DNA of 61,589 nucleotides from Planctomycetota bacterium (GCA_021807595.1 JAKBCS010000009.1:1-61589); one strand, 5' to 3'. Shown: positions 8,241 through 17,837, counted from the stretch's first letter. Numbers and translations: made by a program. The notes: generated by a model from the letters alone, not told the origin.

Positions 8241-9263
8241 ATGACAGCCAGCCAACCTGCTTATCCCTCGCCTCAAGCCGTGATGATGCGCTTGCTCACT
8301 GGCTATTGGATGTCGCAGGCGCTGCATGTCGCCGCTCATCTCGGAATCGCCGATTTGTTGAAGGACGGCCCGCAAACGGTGGCCCAACTCGCCGCAGCCT
8401 GCGACACCCACGAGCGCTCGTTGTATCGACTGTTACGCAGTCTCGCCGGAGAAGGCGTGTTCGCCGAAGATGAAGAAGGACGCTTTGCCCTGACGCCGCT
8501 GGGCGATTGTCTGCGAAGCGACGCGCCGAACTCGCAGCGTTCGTTGGCGATCATGAACGGCGAAGAACATTATCGCTGCTGGGGCGAGTTGTTGTACAGC
8601 GTGCAGACGGGGCGGACGGCGTTCGAGAAACTGTACGGCCAGCCGGTTTTCGACTACCTCGCTTCGCATCCGCGCCAGGCGCGCATTTTCGACGAAGGCA
8701 TGGTCGGCGTCCACGGTGCGGAAACCAAGGCCATGCTCGATGCCTACGATTTCCACGGCATCGGTACCTTGGCGGACATCGGCGGTGGCAACGGTAGTCT
8801 CCTGTCCGCCACGCTGCAACGCCATCCCTCGCTTCGCGGACTCCTGTTCGATCGACCCGATGTCATCGAAAGGGCCAAAGGCTACCTCGAAGCGGCTGGG
8901 GTGGAGAATCGTTGCACCCTGCAAGGCGGCAACTTCTTTGAGACCGCTCCCTCCGGTGGCGATGTTTATCTGATGCGGCACGTCATTCACGATTGGAACG
9001 ACGAACAGAGCCGAACCATCTTGCGCAACTGTCGCAGCGTCGTGCCCTCGACTGGGAAATTACTTCTCGTCGAAAGTGTGATTCCACCGGGCAACGAACC
9101 ATGTTTCGCCAAAATGCTCGATCTCACCATGCTGACCATTCCCGGCGGAATGGAGCGCACCGAGTCGGAGTACCGCGCCTTGCTGGCGAGTGCCGGTTTC
9201 CACCTCTCGCGCATCGTACCGACGGCGGCCCACGTCGATGTCATCGAATGCGTGCCGGTGTGA
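8241..9263 (+). CDS. SAM-dependent O-methyltransferase, plant/polyketide (family 2) type
   Basis: 340 aa with an N-terminal winged-helix dimerisation domain (about 14-100, including LTPLG) and a Rossmann methyltransferase domain. The SAM-binding glycine loop is ADIGGGNGS (178-186), and the catalytic-histidine region MRHVIHDWND is at 245-254, as in hydroxyindole and polyketide O-methyltransferases. AAGGA precedes the ATG. The substrate is probably a phenolic or polyketide-like small molecule, but no biosynthetic cluster surrounds it. It stands alone between PilZ (divergent) and a secreted esterase. Confidence 0.85.
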   Translation: MTASQPAYPSPQAVMMRLLTGYWMSQALHVAAHLGIADLLKDGPQTVAQLAAACDTHERSLYRLLRSLAGEGVFAEDEEGRFALTPLGDCLRSDAPNSQRSLAIMNGEEHYRCWGELLYSVQTGRTAFEKLYGQPVFDYLASHPRQARIFDEGMVGVHGAETKAMLDAYDFHGIGTLADIGGGNGSLLSATLQRHPSLRGLLFDRPDVIERAKGYLEAAGVENRCTLQGGNFFETAPSGGDVYLMRHVIHDWNDEQSRTILRNCRSVVPSTGKLLLVESVIPPGNEPCFAKMLDLTMLTIPGGMERTESEYRALLASAGFHLSRIVPTAAHVDVIECVPV

Positions 9264-9394
9264 AGTTTGTCAAACGAGATGCGTAACGATCCTTGCCTCG
9301 CGCTCGATTCCCCCTTGTTCTCGTGAACGGGGCCATTTACACTCCTGAAAGACGCCCTGTCTTCCATCTACGGCTCTCCATTCGAGGATGATTC

Positions 9395-10903
9395 ATGCTT
9401 GCAGAGTCGCTCCGCCGTGGACTCCCTTTCGCTTGGTATCTACTCCTTCTCAGTCCGGCCACCGCCGCCGCGCAACCGCGTCCGTTGGAGTTTCACCTCA
9501 GCCACGATCGACGCCTGTCCGAAAAGCCGTTCACCGGGCGCGTCTACGTCATGCTCTTCAAGCAAGACGTGAAGGAATTGCGCCCTGGACCCAGTTGGAT
9601 CGGCACCGATCCCTTCTTTGCGGTGGACGTGAAGGACTGGCAGCCGGATCGACCGCTCGTCCTCGATGCCAAGGCGCTTAGCTTTCCCGTGGCAACGGAC
9701 AAGGTGGCGAAAGCAACGTACTCCATTCAGGCCGTAATGGATTTCAACCGCGGCGACCGCAGCTTTAGCACATCGGAAGGCAACGGCTACAGCCGAACGA
9801 TCCGGCGCGAGTTGGACGGAGCGACTACCGGCACGGTGGAATTGCGGATCGACCAAGTGTATAAAGCGAAGCCGTTCGTTGAGACGGAGCGCGTGAAGTT
9901 GGTGGACATCGAGAGCAAGTTGCTGACGGCGTTTCACGGTCGTTCGACGCGCCTGCGCGCCGGCGTGGTTCTGCCACGATCGTATGCCTCGGAACCGCGC
10001 CGTCGTTATCCCGTGGTTTATGAAATCCCCGGATTCGGCGGCAGGCACTACGGGGCGCACGGCGCGGCCGAGCGCGATGCCACCAACGTCGCCGGGGTGG
10101 AGATGATTTACGTCGTTCTCGATCCCGATTGTCCGCTTGGCCATCACGTTTTCGCCGACTCGGCCAACAATGGTCCGTGCGGCCGAGCGTTGATCGAGGA
10201 ACTGATTCCGCATCTCGAAGCGAAATATCGCGGCATGGGCACCGCTCAGGCTCGCTTCGTAACGGGCCATTCCTCGGGAGGGTGGAGCAGCCTATGGTTG
10301 CAGGTGACTTATCCGGATTCCTTTAACGGCGTCTGGTCCACTTCGCCGGACCCTATCGATTTCCGCGATTTTCAACGCATCGACTTGACCAAACCCGACG
10401 CCAATATGTTTCTCGACGCCAAAGGAGAACGCCGTCCCATCGCACGAGCGGGAGGCAAACCGATTCTCTACTATCGTCCTTTTTCCGACATGGAAGAAGT
10501 GATGGGCCACGGCGGGCAGTTGGCGTCGTTCGAGGCGGTGTTCTCGGCGCGCGGCAAGGATGGCCGACCGCGCAAACTCTGGGATCGCGCCACCGGGGCC
10601 ATCGACGCCGAGGTCGCCAAGAGTTGGGATCGTTATGACATCCGTATTGTACTCGAACGCAACTGGAAGACGCTTGGCCCGAAGCTGGCCGGGAAATTAC
10701 ACATTTGGACCGGAGGCGAGGATACCTTTTATCTCGAAGGCGCGGTAAAGCTATTGAAAGAGTCGCTGCGACGGCTCGGCAGCGACGCGGACGTGGAGAT
10801 TATTCCCGGCAGAACGCACGGACTGCGCGACAAGGCTATTCTCGACCGCATCGCCCGTCAAATGGCCGAGCGCTATCGCCTCACCCGGCCTCGCACGGAA
10901 TAA
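9395..10903 (+). CDS. Secreted esterase-like alpha/beta hydrolase
   Basis: 502 aa with a signal peptide (hydrophobic 11-25, cleavage near AAA-Q). The N-terminal half (about 30-180) looks like a beta-rich accessory domain. The second half is an esterase-D-like alpha/beta hydrolase with the nucleophile elbow GHSSGG (291-296, Ser293) and a likely catalytic histidine in GRTHG near residue 470. Probably periplasmic or exported. The substrate is unknown. It ends 4 bases before tyrA and is likely co-transcribed with it, although no functional link is evident. Confidence 0.75.
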   Translation: MLAESLRRGLPFAWYLLLLSPATAAAQPRPLEFHLSHDRRLSEKPFTGRVYVMLFKQDVKELRPGPSWIGTDPFFAVDVKDWQPDRPLVLDAKALSFPVATDKVAKATYSIQAVMDFNRGDRSFSTSEGNGYSRTIRRELDGATTGTVELRIDQVYKAKPFVETERVKLVDIESKLLTAFHGRSTRLRAGVVLPRSYASEPRRRYPVVYEIPGFGGRHYGAHGAAERDATNVAGVEMIYVVLDPDCPLGHHVFADSANNGPCGRALIEELIPHLEAKYRGMGTAQARFVTGHSSGGWSSLWLQVTYPDSFNGVWSTSPDPIDFRDFQRIDLTKPDANMFLDAKGERRPIARAGGKPILYYRPFSDMEEVMGHGGQLASFEAVFSARGKDGRPRKLWDRATGAIDAEVAKSWDRYDIRIVLERNWKTLGPKLAGKLHIWTGGEDTFYLEGAVKLLKESLRRLGSDADVEIIPGRTHGLRDKAILDRIARQMAERYRLTRPRTE

Positions 10904-10907
10904 GACG

Positions 10908-11753
10908 ATGCGAATCACTCAACTCGCCGTTGTGGGCGTGGGATTGTTGGGCGGCTCCATTGCCTTGGCAGCGCGGCGATGCGGCGTAGCCGAGCGAATT
11001 GTCGGCGTCGATCGGACGGAAGAGACTCTGCTTCGAGCCGTCGCCGAGGGAATTCTCGACGCCGCACAGACGGATCTTCGGGCTGCCGCCTCAATGGCGG
11101 ATCTTCTCGTCTTTTGTACGCCGGTCGATTGTATCGCCGAGCAGGTCGTCGAAGCGGCAGCGCATTGCCGGCCGGGCACGCTGCTCACCGATGTCGGCAG
11201 CACCAAAGCAGCCATTGTCCGCGAGGTGCGCGGACGGTTGCCCAGCGGGGTAACATTCGTCGGCAGTCATCCCTTGGCCGGTTCGGAGAAACACGGTCCC
11301 GAACACGCCAGCGCCCAACTGTTTGAAGGGCGGCTCGTCCTCCTCACGCCGGATGCGGACGCGCCGCACGACGCCCTGTCGGCGATCGGCGCGTTCTGGT
11401 CGGTACTCGGAGCAACCGTTCGGATCATGGATGCCGAAGCACACGATCGCGCCCTCGCTCTGACAAGCCACTTACCGCATCTGCTGTCGTCCGCCCTGGC
11501 CGGCATCTTGCCCTCCGAGTTGCAATCTCTCACGGCCACGGGCTTCCGGGATGCCACACGACTCGCCTCCGGACAACCGAGTCTGTGGTCGGCCATCTTT
11601 CACGCCAATCGAACGCATCTCCTCGCCGCCCTCGATGTTCTCGAAGAGCAATTGAGACTTTTCCGAGAGGCTTTATCGCATCACGATCGCCGGTCTATCG
11701 AGACGCTCTTGCAACAGGGCAAAAAGATCCGCGACGACCTGGCGAAATCATGA
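10908..11753 (+). CDS. tyrA: Prephenate/arogenate dehydrogenase
   Basis: Oxidative decarboxylation step of tyrosine synthesis, 281 aa, cytoplasmic. The N-terminal dinucleotide-binding motif is GVGLLGGS (10-17). The family hallmark GSHPLAGSEKHG (118-129) contains the conserved histidine, and the helical dimerisation domain follows with LTSHLPHLL. It has no chorismate-mutase or ACT domain, so it is the short monofunctional form. Prephenate versus arogenate, and NAD versus NADP, cannot be decided by eye. Confidence 0.92.
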   Translation: MRITQLAVVGVGLLGGSIALAARRCGVAERIVGVDRTEETLLRAVAEGILDAAQTDLRAAASMADLLVFCTPVDCIAEQVVEAAAHCRPGTLLTDVGSTKAAIVREVRGRLPSGVTFVGSHPLAGSEKHGPEHASAQLFEGRLVLLTPDADAPHDALSAIGAFWSVLGATVRIMDAEAHDRALALTSHLPHLLSSALAGILPSELQSLTATGFRDATRLASGQPSLWSAIFHANRTHLLAALDVLEEQLRLFREALSHHDRRSIETLLQQGKKIRDDLAKS

Positions 11754-11954
11754 GTTCGTGACACGAACGCTCTGGGGGCGAGGGAGCAAGTCTTACCGAG
11801 ATTTCTCGTCCCTTCCCCCATCCCCTGCCCCCTGAGTACAGTACTTAGGGAAGAGAAGTTGCGAGTAGGGGCGGATTTCAGACTCCTCAGTCCTGCGTAC
11901 GGCAGAGTCCGAGGGTAGAGCCTTAAGGTTGGAAAGAATCCGCGAGGGGGAGCC
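11754..11954. repeat. Intergenic region with degenerate C-rich repeat
   Basis: Between tyrA and htpX. Around 11812-11856 there is a decayed copy of the C-rich element (CCCCTGAGTACAG core, with arms that pair only partly). No gene is seen. Confidence 0.5.
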
Positions 11955-12923
11955 ATGACAACCACGTTTCGTGAATTAATTGCCGAGAACAAACGCAACA
12001 GCGTGCTTCTCGTGGCAGGTTTCTGCTCGTTCGTCGTCGCGGTCGCCTTGATTCTATCCTTGGGCGTGGCCGCCGCTTTCGCACCGCAGGCGGTGTCCCA
12101 TCTGAATTGGAGCGAGGCGCTCCTGTGGGGTGGAGTCGCAACGGGATTGTCATTATTTCTATCTCTTTTGGGTTATTATAGCGGCGATCGCTTCGTGTTG
12201 GCCGCCAGCGGTGCGCGGCGCATTCGTCATCGGGACGATCCCGAATTGTTCAATGTCGTCGAGGAAATGGCGATTGCCGCAGGCGTTCCCATGCCAGAGG
12301 TTTATCTCATGGACGATCCGGCCCTCAACGCGATGGCCACTGGGCGCGATCCGCAACATGCGTCGGTTGCCGTCACGACCGGCTTACGAAGTCAGCTGAA
12401 ACGCGACGAATTACAGGGCGTCATCGCCCACGAGATGTCGCACATCCGCAACTTCGACATTCGCCTCATGCTTCTGATGGCCGTATTGGTCGGCACCATC
12501 GTGATGCTTTCCGATATTTTTTGGCAACTCACCCGCGGGAACAATCGAAGCAAAAGCAACGACAAGGAGGGCAAAGACGGTGGATTATTTGTCCTCGTCG
12601 TTCTCGTTTTGGCGATCGGCTTGGCGGTCATCGCTCCCTTCCTCGCTCAGATCATTCAATTTGCCGTCAGCCGACAGCGCGAATTCTTGGCGGACGCCTC
12701 CGCAGTCGAGTTGACGCGCTATCCGCAAGGCTTGGCCAACGCCTTGCGAAAGTTGGAGGCGGATACGGCCGTCCTTAAGTCGGCCAATCGAGGTACGGCT
12801 CATCTGTTCATCGCCAATCCCATCGAAAAATTTCAGGCTCGCGCCGAGTCCGCCTTTGCCAGCCATCCGCCGTTGCAACAACGCATCGCGCGTCTTGAGG
12901 CACTCGTCCGTTCCGAGAAATAG
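11955..12923 (+). CDS. htpX: HtpX-like membrane zinc metalloprotease (M48)
   Basis: Inner-membrane quality-control protease, 322 aa. There are hydrophobic segments at about 15-38, 52-75, 170-190 and 210-235. The zinc motif HEMSH is at 159-163, and the third ligand is E243 in the REFLAD segment (242-247), which matches M48 spacing. The active site faces the cytoplasm in known members. A GGGGGAG site precedes the ATG. Stress regulation is usual for the family, but no operator is recognisable here. Confidence 0.9.
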   Translation: MTTTFRELIAENKRNSVLLVAGFCSFVVAVALILSLGVAAAFAPQAVSHLNWSEALLWGGVATGLSLFLSLLGYYSGDRFVLAASGARRIRHRDDPELFNVVEEMAIAAGVPMPEVYLMDDPALNAMATGRDPQHASVAVTTGLRSQLKRDELQGVIAHEMSHIRNFDIRLMLLMAVLVGTIVMLSDIFWQLTRGNNRSKSNDKEGKDGGLFVLVVLVLAIGLAVIAPFLAQIIQFAVSRQREFLADASAVELTRYPQGLANALRKLEADTAVLKSANRGTAHLFIANPIEKFQARAESAFASHPPLQQRIARLEALVRSEK

Positions 12924-12945
12924 CCGTTTTTATGCACTGAATCCC

Positions 12946-13479
12946 ATGAAGACCCCTCAACGTGGCACTTGGACAGATTTGACCGACGCGCAGCTGTTGG
13001 CACAGTGCGCGGTGGACGCCTATCGCGCCAGCGGTCCCGGCGGACAGAAGCGGAACAAAACGAGTTCCGCCGTGCGCCTCCGTCATCCGCCCAGCGGGTT
13101 ATTGGTAATCGCCGAGGAGAGCCGCTCGCAGCACGAAAATCGTGCCCGCGCCCTTCGCCGTCTCCGTCGCGCGCTCTATCTTAAATTACGAGACGACTTG
13201 TCTCCGGTCGAGTTGGCGACGGTTCGAGACAATTCGGTACTCGCTTCGGCTCGCGATGGCGAGGGCAGACTTCGGGTGGGCGTTAAGGACGCGCGATTCT
13301 GGCCCATCGTCGGATTGGTACTCGATGTGTTGCAGGCAACTGGCGCTAGGGTGAGCGAGGCCGCCGATTCGCTCGGCATTTCGACGGGCAATCTCATTGA
13401 CTTCTTGCGAGGCGACGAGAAGGTTTGGGAGCAAGCGAACCAGTTGCGAGCGCGATTCGGACAAAAGTCGCTCCGTTAG
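12946..13479 (+). CDS. Release-factor-like GGQ domain protein
   Basis: 177 aa. It contains the peptidyl-tRNA hydrolysis motif GPGGQ (30-34) followed by KRNKTSSAVRL, typical of class-I release factor domain 3. It lacks the domains that read stop codons and bind the ribosome A-site. It therefore resembles ArfB/mtRF-R-type (C12orf65-like) rescue factors or the 'peptide chain release factor-like' group. The C-terminal region includes a helix-turn-helix-like stretch (ARVSEAADSLGISTGNL). ATG 12946 is preferred because upstream residues do not match; an earlier ATG at 12931 is out of frame. A ribosome-rescue role is inference from the motif. Confidence 0.8.
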   Translation: MKTPQRGTWTDLTDAQLLAQCAVDAYRASGPGGQKRNKTSSAVRLRHPPSGLLVIAEESRSQHENRARALRRLRRALYLKLRDDLSPVELATVRDNSVLASARDGEGRLRVGVKDARFWPIVGLVLDVLQATGARVSEAADSLGISTGNLIDFLRGDEKVWEQANQLRARFGQKSLR

Positions 13480-13533
13480 GAGCGATCTAGCCCGCAGCGC
13501 CGGCGAGGATCGACGAAACGGGAATGAACGATC

Positions 13534-14001
13534 ATGGCTGCGCCTTCTGGATTTTCGTGGATCGATAAACCGTTGTTGGCGGCCATGGCGCGCCCATCGG
13601 GAGCGGACGAATTCGCCTGGCTGCGCGGACACGGGATTGAGGTCTTGCTGTCGTTGACAGAGGATCGGCCGCGCCGCGATTGGATCGAAGCAGCGAACCT
13701 GTTGGTGTACCACGAACCGATGGAGGACATGGAGCCACCGGCGCAGGAACAGATCGACCGCTGCGTTTCGGCCATCGTGCGCGCCAACGAGCGCAAAATG
13801 GGTGTGGCCGTTCACTGCGGTGCGGGACTGGGGCGAACCGGCGTCGTTCTCGCCGCCTACTTCGTCACGCGCGGACTCAATGCCGCCAACGCCGTCGCGC
13901 GCATCCGCCGCCTGCGCCCTGGATCGATCGAAACCGAAGAACAAGTCGGCGCGGTCGAACTGTACGCTCGCCGCAAACGCAAGGAACCGGGAGATCTCTA
14001 G
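13534..14001 (+). CDS. Dual-specificity / tyrosine protein phosphatase-like
   Basis: 155 aa cysteine phosphatase. The P-loop HCGAGLGRTG has the nucleophile C95 and R101, and an acidic loop (MEDMEPP, 63-69) can supply the general acid. The size fits a compact atypical DSP, and the substrate may be protein, phosphoinositide or RNA 5' ends. Its TAG stop shares its G with the GTG start of the next gene (TAGTG), so the two are translationally coupled. Confidence 0.85.
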   Translation: MAAPSGFSWIDKPLLAAMARPSGADEFAWLRGHGIEVLLSLTEDRPRRDWIEAANLLVYHEPMEDMEPPAQEQIDRCVSAIVRANERKMGVAVHCGAGLGRTGVVLAAYFVTRGLNAANAVARIRRLRPGSIETEEQVGAVELYARRKRKEPGDL

Positions 14002-15194
14002 TGGACGCACTCGTTCGGGACTTATTCGCCGAGATAGGCCGCATTCCGCTGATCGATCCGCATTCGCACATCAATCCGCATCGTCCCGCCTCGCGCACCC
14101 TCGACGACATTTTGGGCTATCACTATTACACCGAATTGGCGCATTCCTGCGGCATGGATCGAGCATGCTTGGCTCCGGAATTCGATCCGCGCGAGCGCGT
14201 TCGCGCCATCCTCGCCCACATGGATCGCTTCGACAATACGGCCCAATATGCCTGGTTCTTGGAGATCGCGCGTACGTTTCTCGACTTTCAGGGCGAACGC
14301 CTTTCGGCCGGAGATGCCGACGCGCTGTGGAGCGCCGCCGAACGCAAGATGTCGCGCCCGGATTGGGAGAACGAAGTTCTGCGCCACTCGAACATTGAGA
14401 AGGTTTTCCTCACCAACGATTTCGACGATCCCCTCGAAGGGTTCGATACCACTCGCTACATTCCTTGCTTGCGCACCGACGATCTCGTTTTTCATCTCGA
14501 CAAGCCCGAAGTTCGCCGACGTTTGGTCGACGCTACCGGCATCGAAGGCACCGATGCGATCAATGTTCGTAAAGCGATCCGCAAACTCTTCGAGCATTTC
14601 ACTGCGCACGGAGTGAAGGCTTGCGCCATCTCGCTGCCGCCGGATTTCTCACCGCGTCCCGGTACAGACCCCTTCTGGATGCTGGCCGAGCATTGCCGCG
14701 AGTTTCAGTTGCCTTTCGATCTTATGATTGGCGTCAACCGCCGCGTCTATCGCTCCGGCGTCCATCAAGGGCAAGATTTGTTCGATGGCCGCACCTCTCT
14801 GATGCAATACGGCGAGTTGTTCAACGCCTTCCCGGAGGTCACGTTTTGCGTCTCGGTGTTGTCGAGCGGGCAAAATCAGGAGTTGGCCGCCTTCAGTTGG
14901 ATCTTCCCTAACATCATAACCAACGGCCATTGGTGGTACTCGAACGTCCCAGCGTACATCGAGGGCGATCTGCGGGCGCGCATCCAGGCCGTACCGAAGA
15001 CAAAACAGATCGGCTATTATAGCGATATGTATAAGCTGGAGTTCGGCCTTCCCAAATTCAATATGTATCGCCGGCTGCTGGCGCGGGTGCTGGCCGACGA
15101 TTTCGTGCGCCCCGGCGTCCTCGACGAGTCTGGAGCGCTCGGCCTGGCGCGCTGCCTGCTTCGAGACAATGTGGAGCGCATCTTTCGGGTTTGA
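14001..15194 (+). CDS. Uronate isomerase-like amidohydrolase-fold protein
   Basis: 397 aa, distantly like glucuronate/galacturonate isomerase (UxaC). The metal motif is DPHSHINPH (H21 and H23). Further family features are an alpha-helical DADALW insert, the VFLTNDFDDPLEGFD segment, an FTAHGVKA segment like the AAHG of UxaC, and the NGHWWYSN segment near the C-terminus resembling its GWWF motif. It is shorter than E. coli UxaC (about 470 aa). The GTG start is set by coupling to the phosphatase stop and by GGGAG 8 bases upstream; the open frame extends further 5' but is phosphatase sequence in another frame. The substrate need not be a uronate. Confidence 0.7.
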   Translation: MDALVRDLFAEIGRIPLIDPHSHINPHRPASRTLDDILGYHYYTELAHSCGMDRACLAPEFDPRERVRAILAHMDRFDNTAQYAWFLEIARTFLDFQGERLSAGDADALWSAAERKMSRPDWENEVLRHSNIEKVFLTNDFDDPLEGFDTTRYIPCLRTDDLVFHLDKPEVRRRLVDATGIEGTDAINVRKAIRKLFEHFTAHGVKACAISLPPDFSPRPGTDPFWMLAEHCREFQLPFDLMIGVNRRVYRSGVHQGQDLFDGRTSLMQYGELFNAFPEVTFCVSVLSSGQNQELAAFSWIFPNIITNGHWWYSNVPAYIEGDLRARIQAVPKTKQIGYYSDMYKLEFGLPKFNMYRRLLARVLADDFVRPGVLDESGALGLARCLLRDNVERIFRV

Positions 15195-15379
15195 ACGATG
15201 TTGCGGTGGGAGCGCCTTGGATCACCGACGGCGCAACCGGAACGAGCGCAACGAGAATCGACGCCCATCGACCAACTCCTACTTGACGGCGCGGCCTCAA
15301 TGCCGTCACAATACCATTACGCCGAAAGGGCCGTCCGGGGAGGTTGGTGCCTATCTCACGGATCAAGGGAGCATGTCTT

Positions 15380-17827
15380 ATGCACAGCGCGAACCGCGCC
15401 TCGTGGCGTCGTGGACTATGGGGTTCCGTTTTCCTCGGCGCGATTCTCTATTGGACGGTCGCTTCGCCCGAAGCCTCCGCCGACATTCTGTTTTTCAAAG
15501 ACGGGTTTGCCATCGAAGGCCAGGTCAAACGCGAAATGACACTGGAGTTCGACGAAGTGGCGCGCGACGTATTCCAAATGCCCAAGGGGTTCTTCTTCCT
15601 CAACGACGGCCCGCGCCGCATCTATTTCAACCCATCTCAGGTCCGTTTTGTACACGAGAAGGACACGGGCGGCGAAGTGAAGATCGTTCGTCCCAATCCG
15701 CGCGGCATTCAGGTTAATCCCAAGCGCATGCCGCCCCTTCTCGAAGTCCTTCGCGCTCCCGATTGGGATCCGGACTGGAATCGGCGCTTTCAATTCCGCA
15801 GTGCGGACGGCCTGATCGACGTACCTCAACACATCGGCCTGTTGACTCCCTATTGGATGCGAGCCGACTCGCCTGGAAAATACTGGTGGTCGTGCGCTTA
15901 CTTGACGCGCGAACTTGGATCGGACACGGTTCAAGCGCTGCTCAACACGCATCCGGACTTCGAGGAAAAATCCAATCTCAAGCCCGAACAGCGCCTCTCC
16001 ATTCGCTTGCGTAAGGCCGATTTCTACGTTCAAGCCGGTTGGCTCGATCTGGCCGAAAAAGAAATCGACCGCGCCCGCGACGACCTGCCCGAACAGAAGG
16101 AACGCCTTGACGCGGCGCGCACCATGCTCTTGAAAGTTCGCGCAACGGATCGCATTGAGGAGATTAAACGCCGCCGCGCGGGAGCTCAAGACAAGCGCGT
16201 CGTCGCCCTCCTGACAGATTTTCCCACGAAGGGGGCAACTAAGGATCAAGTAGCCGAAGTCGAAGTGCTGCGCCACGAATACAAGAGCGCGTCCGAGCTA
16301 ATTGCCGAGACGGCGCAACAACTCAAACGGACGCGCGAGGCATCTATAGGCATTCCTGGATCGGTGCTGCGCGATGCGGCAGCGCTGATAGAATCCGAAC
16401 TCAACTTCGAGAACGTGGCCCGGCTCGATGCGTTCTTGGGCCAAGCTCGTCAAGACGAACGCTTGAAGAAAGCGGGGAAAAAATCCGAAGTTGAAGCGGA
16501 TCAACTGTTGAGCCTGGCCGTTTCCGGCTGGTTGCTCGGTAGTGCCTCGGCGGAGAAAAGCGTGGAAACGGCTCGCAGGCTCTGGCGTGGGCGCGATCTG
16601 GCTTTGGCTTATCTGCGCAGCGACGACGACGAGAAACGACGGCTGATGCTCAAACGGCACGCGGCTAGTTCGCACACCGATGCGGCTTCCGTCGACGAGA
16701 TGGTCCAAATCCTACGCACGCTGCCTCCTGCCGAGCCGGAGAAAAAAGTTTCCACGGATGAAGTCGAACATAAATCCGGCCATACCCCTTACCTGTTGCA
16801 GGCACCTCCAGAATATCGTCACACACGCCCCTATCCAGTCTTGATCGTGCTGCATCAAGCGGGCGAGCGAGCCAGAGACATGCTCGTTCGCTGGTCGGAA
16901 GCGGCGGCGGAGAACGGCTATCTTCTCGTCGCTCCCAAGTGGAACGACGGCGCGAACAACCGATACACTTACAGCGCGGCCGAACATGCCATCGTGATAG
17001 ACACCCTGCGCGATGTCAAGCGGCGTTATAACGTGGACGACGATCGCGTGTTTCTGTTCGGGCTTGGGGAGGGCGGCAACATGGCTCTCGATGTAGGACT
17101 GGGGCATCCCGATCTGTTCGCGGGCATCTTGCCGATGGCGGGCGTACCCCTGTTCCACGCCTCGCTCTGTTGGCGCAATGCCCAGTATCTCCCGATGTAC
17201 TTTGCCTGCGGATTCAAATCGCCCGACGGCGATAAGATTCACGAACTGTTCAACAATTGGATCGTCCACCGCCACTATCCGGCATTATGGGTCGAGTACA
17301 AGGGACGAGGTGTCGAGTGGTTTGGCGGCGAAGTGTCGAACGCCTTCGATTGGATGCGAAACAAGCGGCGCGCCTTTCCCCTTCGGCAGTTGGGGACCGA
17401 CGGACGAGGCGGCACATTCGGCGACGAGTTTTGCAGTCTGCGCAGCTGCGACAATCGTTTCTATTGGCTCAGCAGCAACGACATCCGCGTCGCCCGAACT
17501 CTCGAAACGTGGAATCGTGGCCGCGTTCAGCCGGCCGCCCTTCATGCCCGCGTCAACTATGAGGCCAACGATATCGTGGTCAAGGCCACGGGTGTGCGCG
17601 ACTTAACGATCTGGCTCGGTCGCAATAGTAAGGGTGAAGACACGATTGATTTCGACAAGCCCGTTACGGTGCGCCATCCTTTCGCCCCGCTTCCCTGGCG
17701 TCAGAAGGTGACGCCTCGCTTGGATGTACTATTGGACGACCTCTATCAGCGCGGCGACAGACAGCACCTTTTTCTGGCCAAAATCACGCTGGCGGTAGGC
17801 AAACGTCCCATCCTCGGCGGGCGATGA
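15380..17827 (+). CDS. Large secreted protein with degenerate alpha/beta-hydrolase domain
   Basis: 815 aa. Hydrophobic N-terminus (about 13-35, ending ASADI) consistent with a signal peptide. Residues 35-100 resemble a small beta domain seen in planctomycete proteins, followed by a long helical, TPR-like middle (about 195-450). The C-terminal half is an esterase/depolymerase-like alpha/beta fold with PVLIVLHQAGE as an oxyanion-type strand and DRVFLFGLGEGG at the nucleophile elbow. The position of the catalytic serine (residue 563) is glycine, so normal serine hydrolase chemistry is not expected. ATG 15380 is preferred over GTG 15344 because AAGGGA lies about 9 bases upstream. Confidence 0.65.
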   Translation: MHSANRASWRRGLWGSVFLGAILYWTVASPEASADILFFKDGFAIEGQVKREMTLEFDEVARDVFQMPKGFFFLNDGPRRIYFNPSQVRFVHEKDTGGEVKIVRPNPRGIQVNPKRMPPLLEVLRAPDWDPDWNRRFQFRSADGLIDVPQHIGLLTPYWMRADSPGKYWWSCAYLTRELGSDTVQALLNTHPDFEEKSNLKPEQRLSIRLRKADFYVQAGWLDLAEKEIDRARDDLPEQKERLDAARTMLLKVRATDRIEEIKRRRAGAQDKRVVALLTDFPTKGATKDQVAEVEVLRHEYKSASELIAETAQQLKRTREASIGIPGSVLRDAAALIESELNFENVARLDAFLGQARQDERLKKAGKKSEVEADQLLSLAVSGWLLGSASAEKSVETARRLWRGRDLALAYLRSDDDEKRRLMLKRHAASSHTDAASVDEMVQILRTLPPAEPEKKVSTDEVEHKSGHTPYLLQAPPEYRHTRPYPVLIVLHQAGERARDMLVRWSEAAAENGYLLVAPKWNDGANNRYTYSAAEHAIVIDTLRDVKRRYNVDDDRVFLFGLGEGGNMALDVGLGHPDLFAGILPMAGVPLFHASLCWRNAQYLPMYFACGFKSPDGDKIHELFNNWIVHRHYPALWVEYKGRGVEWFGGEVSNAFDWMRNKRRAFPLRQLGTDGRGGTFGDEFCSLRSCDNRFYWLSSNDIRVARTLETWNRGRVQPAALHARVNYEANDIVVKATGVRDLTIWLGRNSKGEDTIDFDKPVTVRHPFAPLPWRQKVTPRLDVLLDDLYQRGDRQHLFLAKITLAVGKRPILGGR

Positions 17828-17837
17828 TTTTATTCCC

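Noticed and set aside
13680-14000. N-terminal extension of the uronate-isomerase-like protein
   Set aside because: These codons are the phosphatase gene read in another frame (Arg-rich nonsense); GTG at 14001 fits coupling and homology.
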